Below, one piece after another: positions 13,672 to 25,608 of a stretch of 64,000 bases of DNA. The notes below the pieces were generated by a model that saw only the letters and a program-made list of their open reading frames with translations, was not told the origin of the DNA and did no database searches. Source of the DNA: Synaphobranchus kaupii. Taxonomy: Eukaryota; Chordata; Actinopteri; Anguilliformes; Synaphobranchidae. The stretch lies in assembly GCA_029718625.1 (NCBI GenBank), contig CM056395.1, positions 26,406,160 through 26,470,159 of the forward strand, given 5' to 3'. How positions within the stretch are numbered: position 1 is the stretch's first letter; the number at the start of each line of letters is the position of its first letter. Position numbers and translations under genes: made by a program.

Positions 13672-16079
13672 TATACTGGGCTGCATTTCCCGATAACGAT
13701 CAATCTTAGTGTTAAGTGCGAACGATTCTACGATGGCTCTTTAATTTGGAACACGCATTTCCCAAAACAGTTCTTAAAGTGTGGACCTCTTAAGTGCTTA
13801 CTTAACCAGAGGTGTAAAATCCGGGTTCAGAAAGTAAAAAATCCTCCCCTGTATTTAGTTCCAATCACCTGGATTTGCTAATTTGCACAATTCTTCAACC
13901 AGGAGGTAAAACTAATTAGTGAAATCTGTGGCTTAAATGTAAAGGAATCATAAAATGTCAATGGAGTGAGATGTATCTAGTAATGTTGTTTATTATGGTG
14001 TAAATAATCTGCATTCTTATAATACAAATGGTTATATTAGATGCTGTTCTTGACAAAATTCTAGTTATTTTTTTATTTTTGTAGTCATTTACCAGCTGCT
14101 CTCATCCAGGGCAACTTAGAGTTCTTGTGAAAATTATGACAAAATGGTGAGCAAAATGTAGAACTAATCATATGTGACCAAGATATTATTATAAACATTC
14201 AAATTACCTTAATATTCCCGTGTCTGAAAAACAGGCAGACTACGGAAATGTAACTCACAGAAGGGCTAGTGTTGGGGGTGCGGAGAGGTCAGAGTTCGGT
14301 CAAACGCGTCCGGTCAAAAGCAAATTCAGAATCTTGTTTTTCACATCCAGGGGGTTCTGACTGGAATGTGCTGGCAACACGCGAGGGCGTTTAGCCGCAG
14401 CGCTCGTGTCGTCGCAGCGCGTCAGTACCAACAGCTGTGGCAGCAGATAGCAGACGGCTTCCACATCTCAGAGCTGCGTCAGCTGCAGCTGCCACCGCAT
14501 TAGGAGATATTCTGCACGGTAGCGCACTGACGAGGAAAAAAAACAAAAAACATCATAACCACAGTTCCTTTTTTATGCCCTTATTATCTACATTATTACA
14601 CTTGTGTTTTTTTAAAAAGGCATGCATTCTTTCACTGGGAATTCACCTCTGTGAAAGATGAGGTGGAGTTTGACTGAGCATCTTGCATAATAGACACAGT
14701 GATTTTAGTTCCCGCATAGTGGCATGCAATGCAATTTGTTATTCATAAAGTCATTAATAAAACATTCATATAGCATTGTTAAGCGCCAATCAGAGCAGAT
14801 GGTTTAAACTTAGCAATTGGTGGTGGGGGGGGGGTTACACAGATGTACGTTAATTACAGATAAATAAACACATAAAACCACCACCTGCTGTAATATTTTT
14901 AAAAAACCAGGACAATACTCCAAAATACAGTAATTACAACAAATAATAAAGTATACACACATGTTACATGTATCATTTTTTGTATAAAGCAGACTTTACC
15001 TAATCATACTTCCAAAACTGGCATTAACATTGCTGCTAAGCTAGGACGCTTTGTAGCAATGCTGCCTCTTGTAGCCTTGATGCATGCTATAGCCTCAATG
15101 CAACATATACACTATGTAGAACTGCAAATATTTGGTGAAGATCAGAGATGGAAACATTTACTGGTTGGTATTAAGAGTTAAGAGCCTGCTTGTGGAAGAG
15201 CTCACTGTGTGTTTGCTTTAAATAAAGCAGGGTAATAGCAGGTGATAACCTTCGCTTGGGAACCGCTGTTTTTTCTTTTATTCAAGACTTTGTAATTGCA
15301 GCCAATAGGGCACCAAATAGCTTGAACCAAAGAGCTTGAAAAGGACTGTAAAGAGTATCTGGAACTACCGCTCTTTCACGGGTGCAAGTAAAAACATAAT
15401 CAAAACCTTCATCGAGACGTAAAAAAGTTATTTTAAAAAATCAACTACAGCAGCTTCTGCAAAACCAGCCACACCATCGCCTCTCTGTTCTTTGCTCACG
15501 CAAAGCGGTTTCACTTCGATGGGCTTTGGTGCTAAACTTCATTATATAGTAATGAAGCAAAGGGAACCGTCCATTAGTTGTTGCATAAGGTCACGCAGCG
15601 TGTAGTTAGTTATACGCTTTCCGTTCTGACACAACCGTTTCCATCGCCCATATCTCAAGCAAAGCGAAACGAGAACCAGAGTCTCTGCTATGGCTGGCCT
15701 CTAAAAATAAACTGCTCATTCTGTGTAACTGAATTGACTCTCATTTACAAACATTAGAGCAAATAGGAAAATTGATTACATTTGCTCGGGCCAGAATGGG
15801 TTATGGTTTTGGGTTTTTGTACAGGTTTGGAGAAGGAGGATGACAGAAATGGCAAAAACAAATTAGTTGTGGGCTCCAAGCCGAGGGACAACGATGACGG
15901 ACACCCTCGAACGCCAGAGAGCGGGAACAAAATGATCGCTGCTCTTATTACCACAGTAATGATATAAACATGTCTGTTCTTACAGAATTAGGCTCCACTC
16001 TTCCAAAATAAATATGATTTTAACGTACTTATTTGTTTTGTTCTTTAATGCTTTCTAAAGCAAAAAAAAAAAGTGCTTA
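13672..16079. other. No gene seen
   Basis: A stretch near 14080-14120 resembles the common fish motif of the type CAGCTGCTCTCATCCAGGGC, and a G run sits at about 14822-14833. A 74-residue alanine-rich open frame at 14437-14661 has no recognisable domain. No exon can be supported. Confidence 0.45.
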
Positions 16080-16680
16080 CAAACCGTATAATGCAATAAC
16101 CTCCCCCGGAGCTCAATTGCAAGCGAGCCGTCTCCCCTGGAACCGAACAGAACATCTTTAAGACGCCATGCGATCCCCCGCACGGTATGAAATATTCAGC
16201 ACTGGGTCAGGAATATAAGTTTTCCGCTCTGCCGTCACCAGAGGACGATGGGAACACGATCCCGCCATCGCCGTCAGGAAACAAAAGGGGTGACGGACAA
16301 AGACGGCGCGCACTGCCTCCCGCTGAAAACCAATCCGACGCCGCCGTCTTCCCCGGGACGACGGAGAGTGCATAAAGGTCCGGGTCCATTCTGTCCTTTC
16401 CCCTGATGGGTCTAAATTGGGACGCGACGGCCATGACATGTCCTTTATACTTAAACACAGAGGGGAAATGCCAGCGCGTTTTCAAAAGAAGGGCCTTGAT
16501 GAAACGGGCGTGACGCGGAAACACTGAGGCGCGAGGGCTGCCGAATTATCACCCGAGTAAATCTGCCTGGTTAAGGTTTAGATGGCGGGATCGATCGGTA
16601 GCCTCCGCTAAAGTTTACAGAGAAAGATCCGCTTCCTGTTCTCACGGATTGCACGTGTTCATTTCCTAAAGCCCTCGTCC
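16080..16680. promoter_or_regulatory. CpG-rich patch, possible promoter or CpG island
   Basis: This ~600-bp interval is clearly richer in G+C and CpG than its AT-rich surroundings. CpG dinucleotides are dense between 16120 and 16560, including GACGGCGCGC. Vertebrate CpG clusters of this kind often mark promoters. It lies about 4 kb downstream, on the minus strand, of the kcnip first exon, so an alternative promoter of the same gene is possible. I could not define a matching first exon: a minus-strand donor-like site (GTAAGC) near 16075 gives a short frame of the wrong phase for kcnip splicing. Confidence 0.35.
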
Positions 16681-19600
16681 TCTATTTCAGTTTTTTTTTC
16701 GTTTTTCTTTTATTAAAAAACATCTTTCATGAGGCCACTGCAATCGGAATGGTCTTTCAACACCTCTAACATGTCTGCTTTTGAATAGTGTGACTGAGGA
16801 GATTGAATCTGTTACCCTTGCGCAGTATTCGCAGTGACTACCGAAATATAACATGCCAGTTGTCAATAAATCATCTTTCATTGTTTTTGACTGCATTTTG
16901 TGTGACTTATCATGGAACACATGTCCCAACACATCTTATTGAAGGTTTTCTGTTGCTAAATGTGAAAACTTGGAGATATACTTACTTACATAAGCATGTC
17001 ATTTTTTTAATTATTATTCATACATGGTCTGTATAGCATGGCACCTCATCAGACATGAAACATTTACAGTTCAACTCGGAGAAGACAGTAAGGCACCAAA
17101 CGATATTTTTGTACACTGATAATGGGGAGCAATAGCACCATTAATGCAGGTATTCGTCGCTTTATTTCAGACGCAATGAGAATCACTGATATCTGTGTAA
17201 CCTTCGAGAGCTGCCGGGGGAAAATACTATATGTTTTCTGACACATATTCACAGATTAGATTACTGCTTGTGAAGTAAAAGTGAAGGTCTTACATTCCAT
17301 ATGCTGAATATTTAAAAGTATTTTTTTTTTTGCTGTTTTTTTTTTTCTCACAAGATTGGATCGTAAGTGCAAATGAACAGAATGATACTGGGTAAGGGTT
17401 GACAGAAGGGCGTATTATATTTTACACCCTTTCCCTCACGAATTATCCATCTCACTATGTCTGCTCTTCATTCTGAGGTTGAGAACAACACCGTAGAGAA
17501 TACCGCTCTTCATTCCCACTCCGAAATGAACTAACAAGTAGATAGGGGGGTGGGCGATACACCCTTTAGTACCCAATATAGCCTACTAATTTACGTTCAG
17601 GGACAACACGGTTCCAAGGCTACATTGTGCATGTGCTGTCCCAGCTATAGCAGACCAGGCCTGTTTACAGAACGAGTAGCAACCATATATCTACGTCTTT
17701 ATTTATCGTTCACTTTCATGATTGTTTGGTTCCCTGCAAACATGGGTTTGTTTGATTCTCTGGACACATCAGTGTGCAAAGTCTGTAGCTCGTTGCTAAT
17801 CAGATTAATGCACTGTAGACTGAGTACCAAACGGTTTCCTGTGAAGCTGCAGCCATTTTTTTCCCCCAGTTAATCTCTGAGCGAGTATATGTCAACATAT
17901 ACACCGGCGGGTCCAGAATTTCAAAGGTGATAAGTGGGTGGGGTTTTTTTTAATTGCCAGGGGACCCAAACTGTTGTTTGGTTATTCTGCTGCAAACCCA
18001 GCATGAATCCATCCTAGTTGACGTGTTGGGGGGGAGGGATCACATTTACCCGCCTCTGGATCTGCCAGTGATACATACAGGTATACACATCTGTATACAC
18101 AGTACAGTTACATACAGGTATACACACCTGTCCACCGCAGTCAGTTTATCCAGGAGTAAAGCAGATAAAGGAACACAAGGACAACGCTGCTGTCAGTGTG
18201 CCTGTGCTCTTCCTTAACATATATGTGTCTGGACCAGGAAACCAAACAAAGCCATTTCCTTTCCTTGCCACCGTTGCAGATGCCACATCTGTTTCTCTTT
18301 CTCTGGAATAACAGAACACATAGGCAGTTGAGTCAGAGTCACGCCCAGAAGGCAGGTGATGCTAATTTTTGCTCAGCCTCAAAACAGTTGCCGGGCTGGT
18401 GACCTAGAAACGGGGCGATACTGTAAACTCAGTCCCAATACTGTCCTTGATCCCCCACTTCTGTCTCTCTCAACAGGTGTCGGAGCTTCAGCTCAGCACG
18501 TAATTGGCTGTGAGAGATGCCAGAAACGGTAGCATCTACTGCGGATATCAGGGTCAGACGTAATTACTTACAATAATGCAACCCCCTATCACACTCTCAT
18601 AGTGGGCCCAGACCACACACAGCTCCAAATGCAAAGCCCATCTTCTACTGGACATCGAAGGCCATGATACCAGTACTCTTAGCTGGTTCTTGTTTTCACT
18701 TTTCTAGTTGTACAATCAACTCAGTATGTTTTTTTTTCCCCCTTTCCCACAGTAACAGCAATTAATGTTAGGAAAAGTGCAATTACTGGTATGGCCATAA
18801 TGACAATGGACATCAGGACAATTTCCTGCAACGAAATGTAATCAATCCTATTACGCTCATTTCCTCAAATTACGGGCAGCCATATGCTCACGATTTCTTC
18901 CTTTATTTATTTATTTGTTTGTTTTTCACCCGGCGCCTGCAAATTGCACCAAATCAAATGCTTGCCTGGATCTCTGCAGCAGGCAGACTGTACTGGGGAA
19001 TTCCACAAATTCGTAAACAGCGCATGCAGCATTGCAGGTCATCTCTGAAGAGCAGCAGATGTACATCATGAAGGTCACATCGGACCCGTACTCGTTCACA
19101 CATTATACATTCTATATGGTTAGGGTCAATACAAAAAAAACCTGTACGGTACTGTATGGCCGTGGGGCGTGGAATGCAAAATATACAGCTCTTTTACTCT
19201 GTGGATTCTCACTTACAACACACATTTATTTCCATAATGTAGGATACACAGACTTTTACATGCATTATTAAAAAGGTTTGCAGGGTCCAGAAATGGCAGG
19301 GCCCAAACTCTTGAGGTCTGAAAAGGAACACTGAATTGTTTTTTATTGTTATTGCCATTTGTTCAAGTTATGTTTAATAATTTAAATGGTCAACACAAAA
19401 TGTCAAAGGTGGACATTCTGCAAAGTGACCAATCATCTCTATAATGAGGAACTCTATAATGTGAAAGGGCTTATAAAGGAACTGGCCTTTAATTCTGAGC
19501 ACGTATGACAATCCGCAGGGAACACAATGCAGCCTAGCCCGGCTGTGTCACAGCGCACTACACCTCTGTGAGATACACGCCTTGTGTTCCCAGCATGCAC

Positions 19601-19754
19601 TGGGGCAGATTGAAAACACAAGGGTGTCTTACTGTATCTATATGCTGCTTCAGCAGAAACTAAAACAATAAAATAAACAGAGCAGCTTAAAATAAATTAA
19701 TATAGCACAACATCCAGTGATGTGGTATTCTGCTCATCCCCTGCCTACTTGGAA
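16681..19754. other. No gene seen; presumed kcnip intron
   Basis: AT-rich noncoding DNA with homopolymer T runs (about 17322-17345). If the kcnip exon at 20653-20740 is real, this lies in its first intron. I did not recognise the following kcnip exon on the minus strand here. Confidence 0.4.
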
Positions 19755-20130
19755 CTTTTCCACAACTTTCACTGTGGAAAAGTCTCTCTAGGTGTGACTT
19801 TTAGGTGTCTCTCCACTGTGGAAAAGTCCCTCTAGGTGTGACTTTTAGGTGTCTCTCCACTGTGGAAAAGTCCCTCTAGGTGTGACATTTAGGTGTCTCT
19901 CCACTGTGGAAAAGTCCCTCTAGGTGTGACTTTTAGGTGGCTCTCCACTGTGGAAAAGTGCCTCTAGGTGTGACTTTAAGGTGTCTCTCCACTGTGGAAA
20001 AGTCCCTCTAGGTGTGACTTTTAGGTGTCTCTCCACTGTGGAAAAGTCTCTCTAGGTGTGACTTTTTGGTGTCTCTCCACTGTGGAAAAGTCCCTCTAGG
20101 TGTGACTTTTAGGTGTCTTTCCACTGTGGC
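19755..20130. repeat. 44-bp minisatellite, about 8 copies
   Basis: The unit contains CCACTGTGGAAAAGTCCCTC followed by TAGGTGTGAC and TTTTAGGTGTCTCT, repeated head to tail with single-base variants. On the minus strand it lies in the presumed first intron of kcnip, about 520 bp beyond the exon's splice donor. Confidence 0.93.
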
Positions 20131-20652
20131 CACCTATAGAAAATCATTCACAGAATTACAGCCACAGAGATGACCACGATCACTCAATGTACTACGGCTC
20201 ACATACACATTGTATATAAACTTCAACGTTTACCAACACCATTGCAACCCCTATTCAGAAAAAAATAAATAACGAAGAAGGACCACAAAATAACCTTTTT
20301 TCCTGTAATATTTTCCCTGTAATATAATATCCCTGTAATATGATATTTTCCTGTAATTTCCCATGGTACTATAAGCATTCTTTGCATAAAATCTGTATAA
20401 TAGCCACTGAAGAGGAAATCATACAAATTTCTGTCTTCTCTTCTGGTCCTGGATACGTAACTCTATAGTATGAACTGAGAGCTTGCCAGCTGTACTGTAA
20501 ATAACAAGTAACAAATAACAAAGCATGACCTGGGAACTATCTTATTTTTTCCCCATACTTAAAAGTTTGGTGACAAACAAATCGCAAGATTGAAACAACC
20601 CCCTACAGCGCCAAGGCCGCAGTCTAGCTGAAGGTAGTAAAGTAAGTTTTAC

Positions 20653-20740
20653 CGGTGTTCAGTGTGCCTGTGACTATCCTGAAGACGTACTGGGCGAATT
20701 TCAGGATTTGCCTCTTGCATCTCTTCCTGCAGGTGCTCAT
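20653..20740 (-). CDS. kcnip: Alternative first coding exon of a Kv-channel interacting protein (KChIP)
   Basis: KChIPs are EF-hand calcium sensors that bind the N-terminus of Kv4 potassium channels and control their surface level and inactivation. This exon gives 29 codons starting MSTCRKRCKR, then KFAQYVF and TGTLNT. It matches the pattern I recall for an alternative KChIP1 N-terminus (MSGCSKRCK, KFAQ, TGTL). The Cys/basic start suggests palmitoylation and membrane association. An in-frame TGA 27 nt upstream fixes the ATG, which has a good context (ACCATGA). The exon ends with one extra G at a GTAAAA donor. A phase-1 G agrees with the next KChIP exon beginning with Asp (GAY). EF-hand exons are not recognised in this window, as expected from very large introns. 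Whether the paralog is kcnip1 or kcnip4 is unresolved. Confidence 0.72.
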
Positions 20741-21010
20741 GGTTTGAAAGAGGAAGACTCCCCGTCAGCGCGGCCCCCTCCTCAGGACAGGACAGTCTGT
20801 GGCTGACGACGGCAGATCCCCCTTCCCGAAAATCAGCTGGGCCCCCTCGGTGCGGGACAGAGAGACTCACGGCTCTACGCGGGACAGAGAGAGACTCGCG
20901 GCTCGTCGGCGTGAGGAGGATGAGAGAGATGCAGTCTGACGCTGCGCTGCTGGAGAGAGCGGTCTGCAGTCCACTCAGCATGCAGAGCTTGCGCTGAGCA
21001 GCTAATTAGC
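20741..21010 (-). promoter_or_regulatory. 5' UTR and promoter-proximal region of the kcnip exon
   Basis: Upstream of the ATG on the minus strand is a GC-rich leader with a short internal duplication (GAGTCTCTCTCTGTCCCGC and GTGAGTCTCTCTGTCCCGC). It is followed further upstream by a long GA-rich tract (the CT tract on the plus strand). I see no clear TATA box, so the transcription start is undefined. A 110-codon minus-strand frame covering 20649-20981 overlaps the exon in another frame and is not supported. Confidence 0.4.
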
Positions 21011-21039
21011 CTCTGAGTGAAGCTGTTATCTCGCCTCTA

Positions 21040-21420
21040 CCTTTCTCTCTCTCTTTCTCTCACTCTATCTCTCCTCTGCCTCTTTCTCTCACTCTATCTC
21101 TCTCCTCTACCTCTTTTCTCTCTCTTTCATACTCAAAAGGACACTCTCTCCCTGTGTCCTACTCTGTTCCACTCTCTCTCTCTCCCTCTCTCTCTTTCTC
21201 ACACACAATCTCTTCCTACCTTTTTCCCTTTCCGTCCCACTCGCTTGTCTCTTCCCCCTCTCTCTCTCTCTCCCTCTCTCTTCACACCCCTCCCTCTCTC
21301 TCACTCCCCCTCCCCCCCCCTCTCTCCGGATTCAGTACAGATGCACATCTCCTCATTCTCTCTCACTCTCTCTCTCTCTCTCCGGATTCAGTACAGATGC
21401 ACAGTGCAGATCTCCTCATG
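21040..21420. repeat. CT-rich low-complexity tract with a ~55-bp local duplication
   Basis: Polypyrimidine on the plus strand (GA-rich in the direction of kcnip). The segment CTCTCCGGATTCAGTACAG is present twice (about 21322 and 21378), each time followed by ATGCACA and CTCCTCAT, so a small unit has duplicated. Ser/Leu-rich frames across it are repeat artefacts. Confidence 0.85.
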
Positions 21421-21719
21421 CGCCTCCATCGGTGGCAGTTTCAGCCTTGCAGCCCGTAACCCCCGGGGGGCGGGGCCTTTCAGCTCTAAAGCAAGGGAAG
21501 AAATACCCTCCTCAGTCAGTTCAAATAAAATTGGCAGTTACTGAGAGTTGCAGTAGCATCAGCTGCACCGAGTCAGAGAGACATAGAGAGAGACCTGACA
21601 ATATTGTTATTGTGCTAGCACAATGAATCATCCGAAACCTCTTTAAATTGTTCATCAATTTATAATAAACGTATCCTACCCTAAGGCACTCTGAGACCAT
21701 CTCTGTAAACACTAACAAA

Positions 21720-21770
<51 letters not shown>
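21720..21770. repeat. (GA)n microsatellite
   Basis: About 45 bp of near-perfect AG dinucleotide repeat, just before the 75-bp minisatellite. Confidence 0.95.
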
Positions 21771-21923
21771 CTAGGTTAAACCAGCCGTAAATGACTTTTT
21801 CTTTGTTGTGGGTTTATTCTACCATGTGTCCTATTTTTACATTTAAAAAGCAAAAGCAAACGGTCCACCAGGATGACGGAGATGTGCGTAATGAACGGAG
21901 AGCGTTCATTTCAGAGATCGCTT

Positions 21924-22792
21924 CACTATGACACTCAGCTGTGTGCAATACTGCGGTTATCGCTGACTCTGGAACAGTACGGGGGAGAGAAGGAGCCTCA
22001 CTATGACACTCAGCTGTGTGCAATACTGCGGTTATCGCTGACTCTGGAACAGTACGGGGGAGAGAAGGAGCCTCACTATGACACTCAGCTGTGTGCAATA
22101 CTGCGGTTATAGCTGACTCTGGAACAGTACGGGGGAGAGAAGGAGCCTCACTATGACACTCAGCTGTGTGCAATACTGCGGTTATCGCTGACTCTGGAAC
22201 AGTACGGGGGAGAGAAAGAGCCTCACTATGACACTCAGCTGTGTGCAATACTGCGGTTATAGCTGACTCTGGAACAGTACGGGGGAGAGAAGGAGCCTCT
22301 TTATGACACTCAGCTGTGTGCAATACTGCGGTTATCGCTGACTCTGGAACAGTACGGGGGAGAGAAGGAGCCTCTTTATGACACTCAGCTTTGTGCAATA
22401 CTGCGGTTATCGCTGACTCTGGAACAGTACGGGGGAGAGAAGGAGCCTCACTATGACACTCAGCTGTGTGCAATACTGCGGTTATAGCTGACTCTGGAAC
22501 AGTACGGGGGAGAGAAGGAGCCTCTTTATGACACTCAGCTTTGTGCAATACTGCGGTTATCGCTGACTCTGGAACAGTACGGGGGAGAGAAGGAGCCTCT
22601 TTATGACACTCAGCTTTGTGCAATACTGCGGTTATCGCTGACTCTGGAACAGTACGGGGGAGAGAAGGAGCCTCTTTATGACACTCAGCTGTGTGCAATA
22701 CTGCGGTTATCGCTGACTCTGGAACAGTACGGGGGAGAGAAGGAGCCTCTTTATGACACTCAGCTTTGTGCAATACTGCGGTTATCGCTGAA
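21924..22792. repeat. 75-bp minisatellite, about 11.5 copies
   Basis: The unit starts CACTATGACACTCAGCTGTG and includes GGAACAGTACGGGGGAGAG. Copies differ by a few substitutions (CACTATGA/CTTTATGA, CTGTGTG/CTTTGTG, TATCGCTG/TATAGCTG). As 75 is 25 codons, a 319-codon minus-strand frame stays open, repeating a 25-residue motif. That frame has no other domain and is not credible as a gene. Confidence 0.95.
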
Positions 22793-23014
22793 AATAGCGA
22801 GAGGGGTTGGCAATGACAGGACGCCCCATGAAGAACGTCCCCCCCACCCCCCTCTCCTAATAACTGTCGTGGATTTTCTCTTAGTCATCAATGGAGACAA
22901 AATAATTTTCTTACGACTCAGCGTTCGTCAGGTCAAAATCCAAATTTATTTGATCAAATAGGAGAGACTTGCTTGAATGCTCTAAACAGAGCACAAGAGA
23001 AGTGTCTCTCCAGG

Positions 23015-23976
23015 CAACATTCAGCACCAGGTTATATACACATATATCACACTCTCTCAGTACTTTCCCACTCATACAGGGACATTCAGCACCAGGTTAT
23101 ATACACATATATCACACTCTCTCAGTACTTTCCCACTCATACAGGGACATTCAGCACCAGGTTATATACACATATATCACACTCTCTCAGTACTTTTCCA
23201 CTCATACAGGGACATTCAGCACCAGGTTATATACACATATATCACACTCTCTCAGTACTTTCCCACTCATACAGGGACATTCAGCACCAGGTTATATACA
23301 CATATATCACACTCTCAGTACTTTTCCACTCATACAGGGACATTCAGCACCAGGTTATATACACATATATCACACTCTCTCAGTACTTTTCCACTCATAC
23401 AGGGACATTCAGCACCAGGTTATATACACATATATCACACTCTCTCAGTACTTTCCCACTCATACAGGGACATTCAGCACCAGGTTATATACACATATAT
23501 CACACTCTCAGTACTTTTCCACTCATACAGGGACATTCAGCACCAGGTTATATACACATATATCACACTCTCTCAGTACTTTTCCACTCATACAGGGACA
23601 TTCAGCACCAGGTTATATACACATATATCACACTCTCTCAGTACTTTTCCACTCATACAGGGACATTCAGCACCAGGTTATATACACATATATCACACTC
23701 TCTCAGTACTTACAGGGACATTCAGCACCAGGTTATATACACATATATCACACTCTCTCAGTACTTTCCCACTCATACAGGGACATTCAGCACCAGGTTA
23801 TATACACATATATCACACTCTCTCAGTACTTTCCCACTCATACAGGGACATTCAGCACCAGGTTATATACACATATATCACACTCTCTCAGTACTTTCCC
23901 ACTCATACAGGGACATTCAGCACCAGGTTATATACACATATATCACACTCTCTCAGTACTTTTCCACTCATGCAGG
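23015..23976. repeat. 65-bp minisatellite, about 15 copies
   Basis: The unit contains CAGCACCAGGTTATATACAC, ATATATCACACTCTCTCAG and TACTTTCCCACTCATACAGG. Variants lose CT in CTCTCTCAG, or ~13 bp of the CCCACTCATACAG stretch. Long Tyr/His/Ser-rich frames (341 and 360 codons on the plus strand) arise because three 65-bp units restore the frame. They are not genes. Confidence 0.95.
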
Positions 23977-25320
23977 GAGGTGTCCTTGTTTCACATAATT
24001 CAGATGCTCTGGTCACTTGACTCCACCTTATCTCGCGGAATGCGTGACTAACAGCTCAAAATATCAATGTGTGTGTTTTTAAGTATTCCATATGAGTTTA
24101 TATGATGCTCTCCTTCAGCACACCGTAACACTGAGATTCCAATATGAAACAGAGATGTTCTCCACCTTGTCAAAGGTCTGTAGCTCAGAGGCCTGGAGCA
24201 GAGGTTATCTAAGGAATGTAAACATAGCGGCCGTGTATCCAAGCCGTTGCTAAGGAGGAAATTTGTCTCTGTATGTGTCCGTGATGGAATGTGGTACAGA
24301 TGTGAGACGGAGAGAAACGTGCTATATGGGGGTTGGTTTTGTGCAATTTACTATAGTTCAGTTATTGTTAGCACAACTAATAATTTTTCTATCACATAAC
24401 CTCTGCCTCAATCTGTCAAAAAAAAAACAAAAAAAAAAACAGGTTCCTGTGCAAAGTTAGACTTTAACTAACATTAACTCTTCAAAATGCTTTTAAGTTC
24501 TCAGGTAAAAAAAGGTAAGAAAAAGTGCCTAAAAAGTTACAAGTGCTTGTCATTAGGGTGCTATACCCTATCTGTATATAAAATTGTACCCCTAGCAAGT
24601 AATACATAGTTACATTTGTAGCTTCTTTGCTTGTAAAAGATACGCATAAGTACCCAAATAGAACATTATTGTACTTTCAGGGTACATTTGGGAAATTTGT
24701 TCCTTAAAGAACAAAAATGTACCTCCACTGTACCTTCATTTTTGAGAGTCTAGATTCTCAGTCATCAATCATGAAAATCATACATATTACTGTTTAACGT
24801 TGTCCAAGACCGTGTGAATTCCAGGTCTACAGTGAAAAAGTAGCCCACAAAACTGTATATAGGTCAAATGGAAATTACTCTATTTCATTAATTTGCTTTT
24901 CCTAGAATATTATGTTTTAAAGGACTCTTAGCCTGTGCTGCAGGCTTGTCAATTGCCTTTCCACCTCTAAACAATCCTGAGAGGTTACAACAGACAGCCG
25001 TCCTGTTGGGGCGATATCAACAACCACACGCTATCTGAATATGAGACAGGAACGCCACATTGAAGGTGCCCTAGACCAGCGGTTCCGACCCTGGCCACGA
25101 GGGACCCCCGTGCATGCTGGTATTCATTCTGACCTTGCAATTCCTGAATTCTGTTGAGCTCTTAATCATGTTTTAATTACACTTTTAACGTCTAATAATG
25201 GATGGATGCCTTTATTTCATGTAATGTGCTGCGGCAAATGATTCATTTTGAAAGAGGCAACCTATCACATTTATTAATTTATAGACATAGAGCTCAGTGA
25301 AGTCCCACATGCAGAAAGCT
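23977..25320. other. No gene seen; dispersed-repeat fragments
   Basis: Near 24545-24755 the sequence resembles a widespread fish repeat with paired GTACC-containing segments and the ending TGTACCTTCATTTTTGAGAG. Near 25076-25170 there is a fragment of the ACCAGCGGTTCC...GGGACCCCCGTG type common in fish genomes. No exon recognised. Confidence 0.45.
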
Positions 25321-25608
25321 TTTACATGGTAGTGCAGTGGATAGCACTGTCGCCTCAAGCCAAGTAGGTCCTGGGTTCGAATACAGGCCAGGCTCTTTTC
25401 TGCGTGGAGTTTTCTCCCACAGTCCAAAGACATGCAGGTTAGGCTAACTGAAGACTCTTTGCCCATAGGTATGAGTGTGTGAGTGAATGGTGTGTGTGTG
25501 TGTGTCCTGCGATGGTTTGGAGACCTGTCCAGGGGGTATTCCTGCCACTTGCAGGGATAGGCTCCAGCGCTGACTGGGAGTAAGTGGGATAATTGATGGA
25601 TGGATGGT
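25321..25608 (+). mobile_element. tRNA-headed SINE with GGAT tail, copy 1
   Basis: The 5' part has tRNA-like internal promoter blocks (box A around GCAGTGGATAGCAC, box B GGGTTCGAAT). The body contains CCACAGTCCAAAGACATGCA, then TGTGAGTGAATGGTGTG, CTGTCCAGGGGG and GGGATAGGCTCCAGC. It ends in ATGGATGGATGG. Two further copies at 29073 and 29898 share this structure, showing a dispersed family. The tRNA-like head is part of the SINE and is not a functional tRNA gene. Confidence 0.88.

Noticed and set aside
20649..20981. 110-codon minus-strand frame starting MLSGLQTA
   Set aside because: It overlaps the KChIP exon in a different frame, covers the presumed 5' UTR and resembles no protein.
21814..24051. 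Long open frames of 319, 341 and 360 codons
   Set aside because: They follow the 75-bp and 65-bp tandem arrays exactly; peptide repeats mirror the DNA unit.
25321..25400. tRNA gene at the SINE head
   Set aside because: Box A and B are present but the fold is degenerate and the unit continues into the SINE body shared with other copies.
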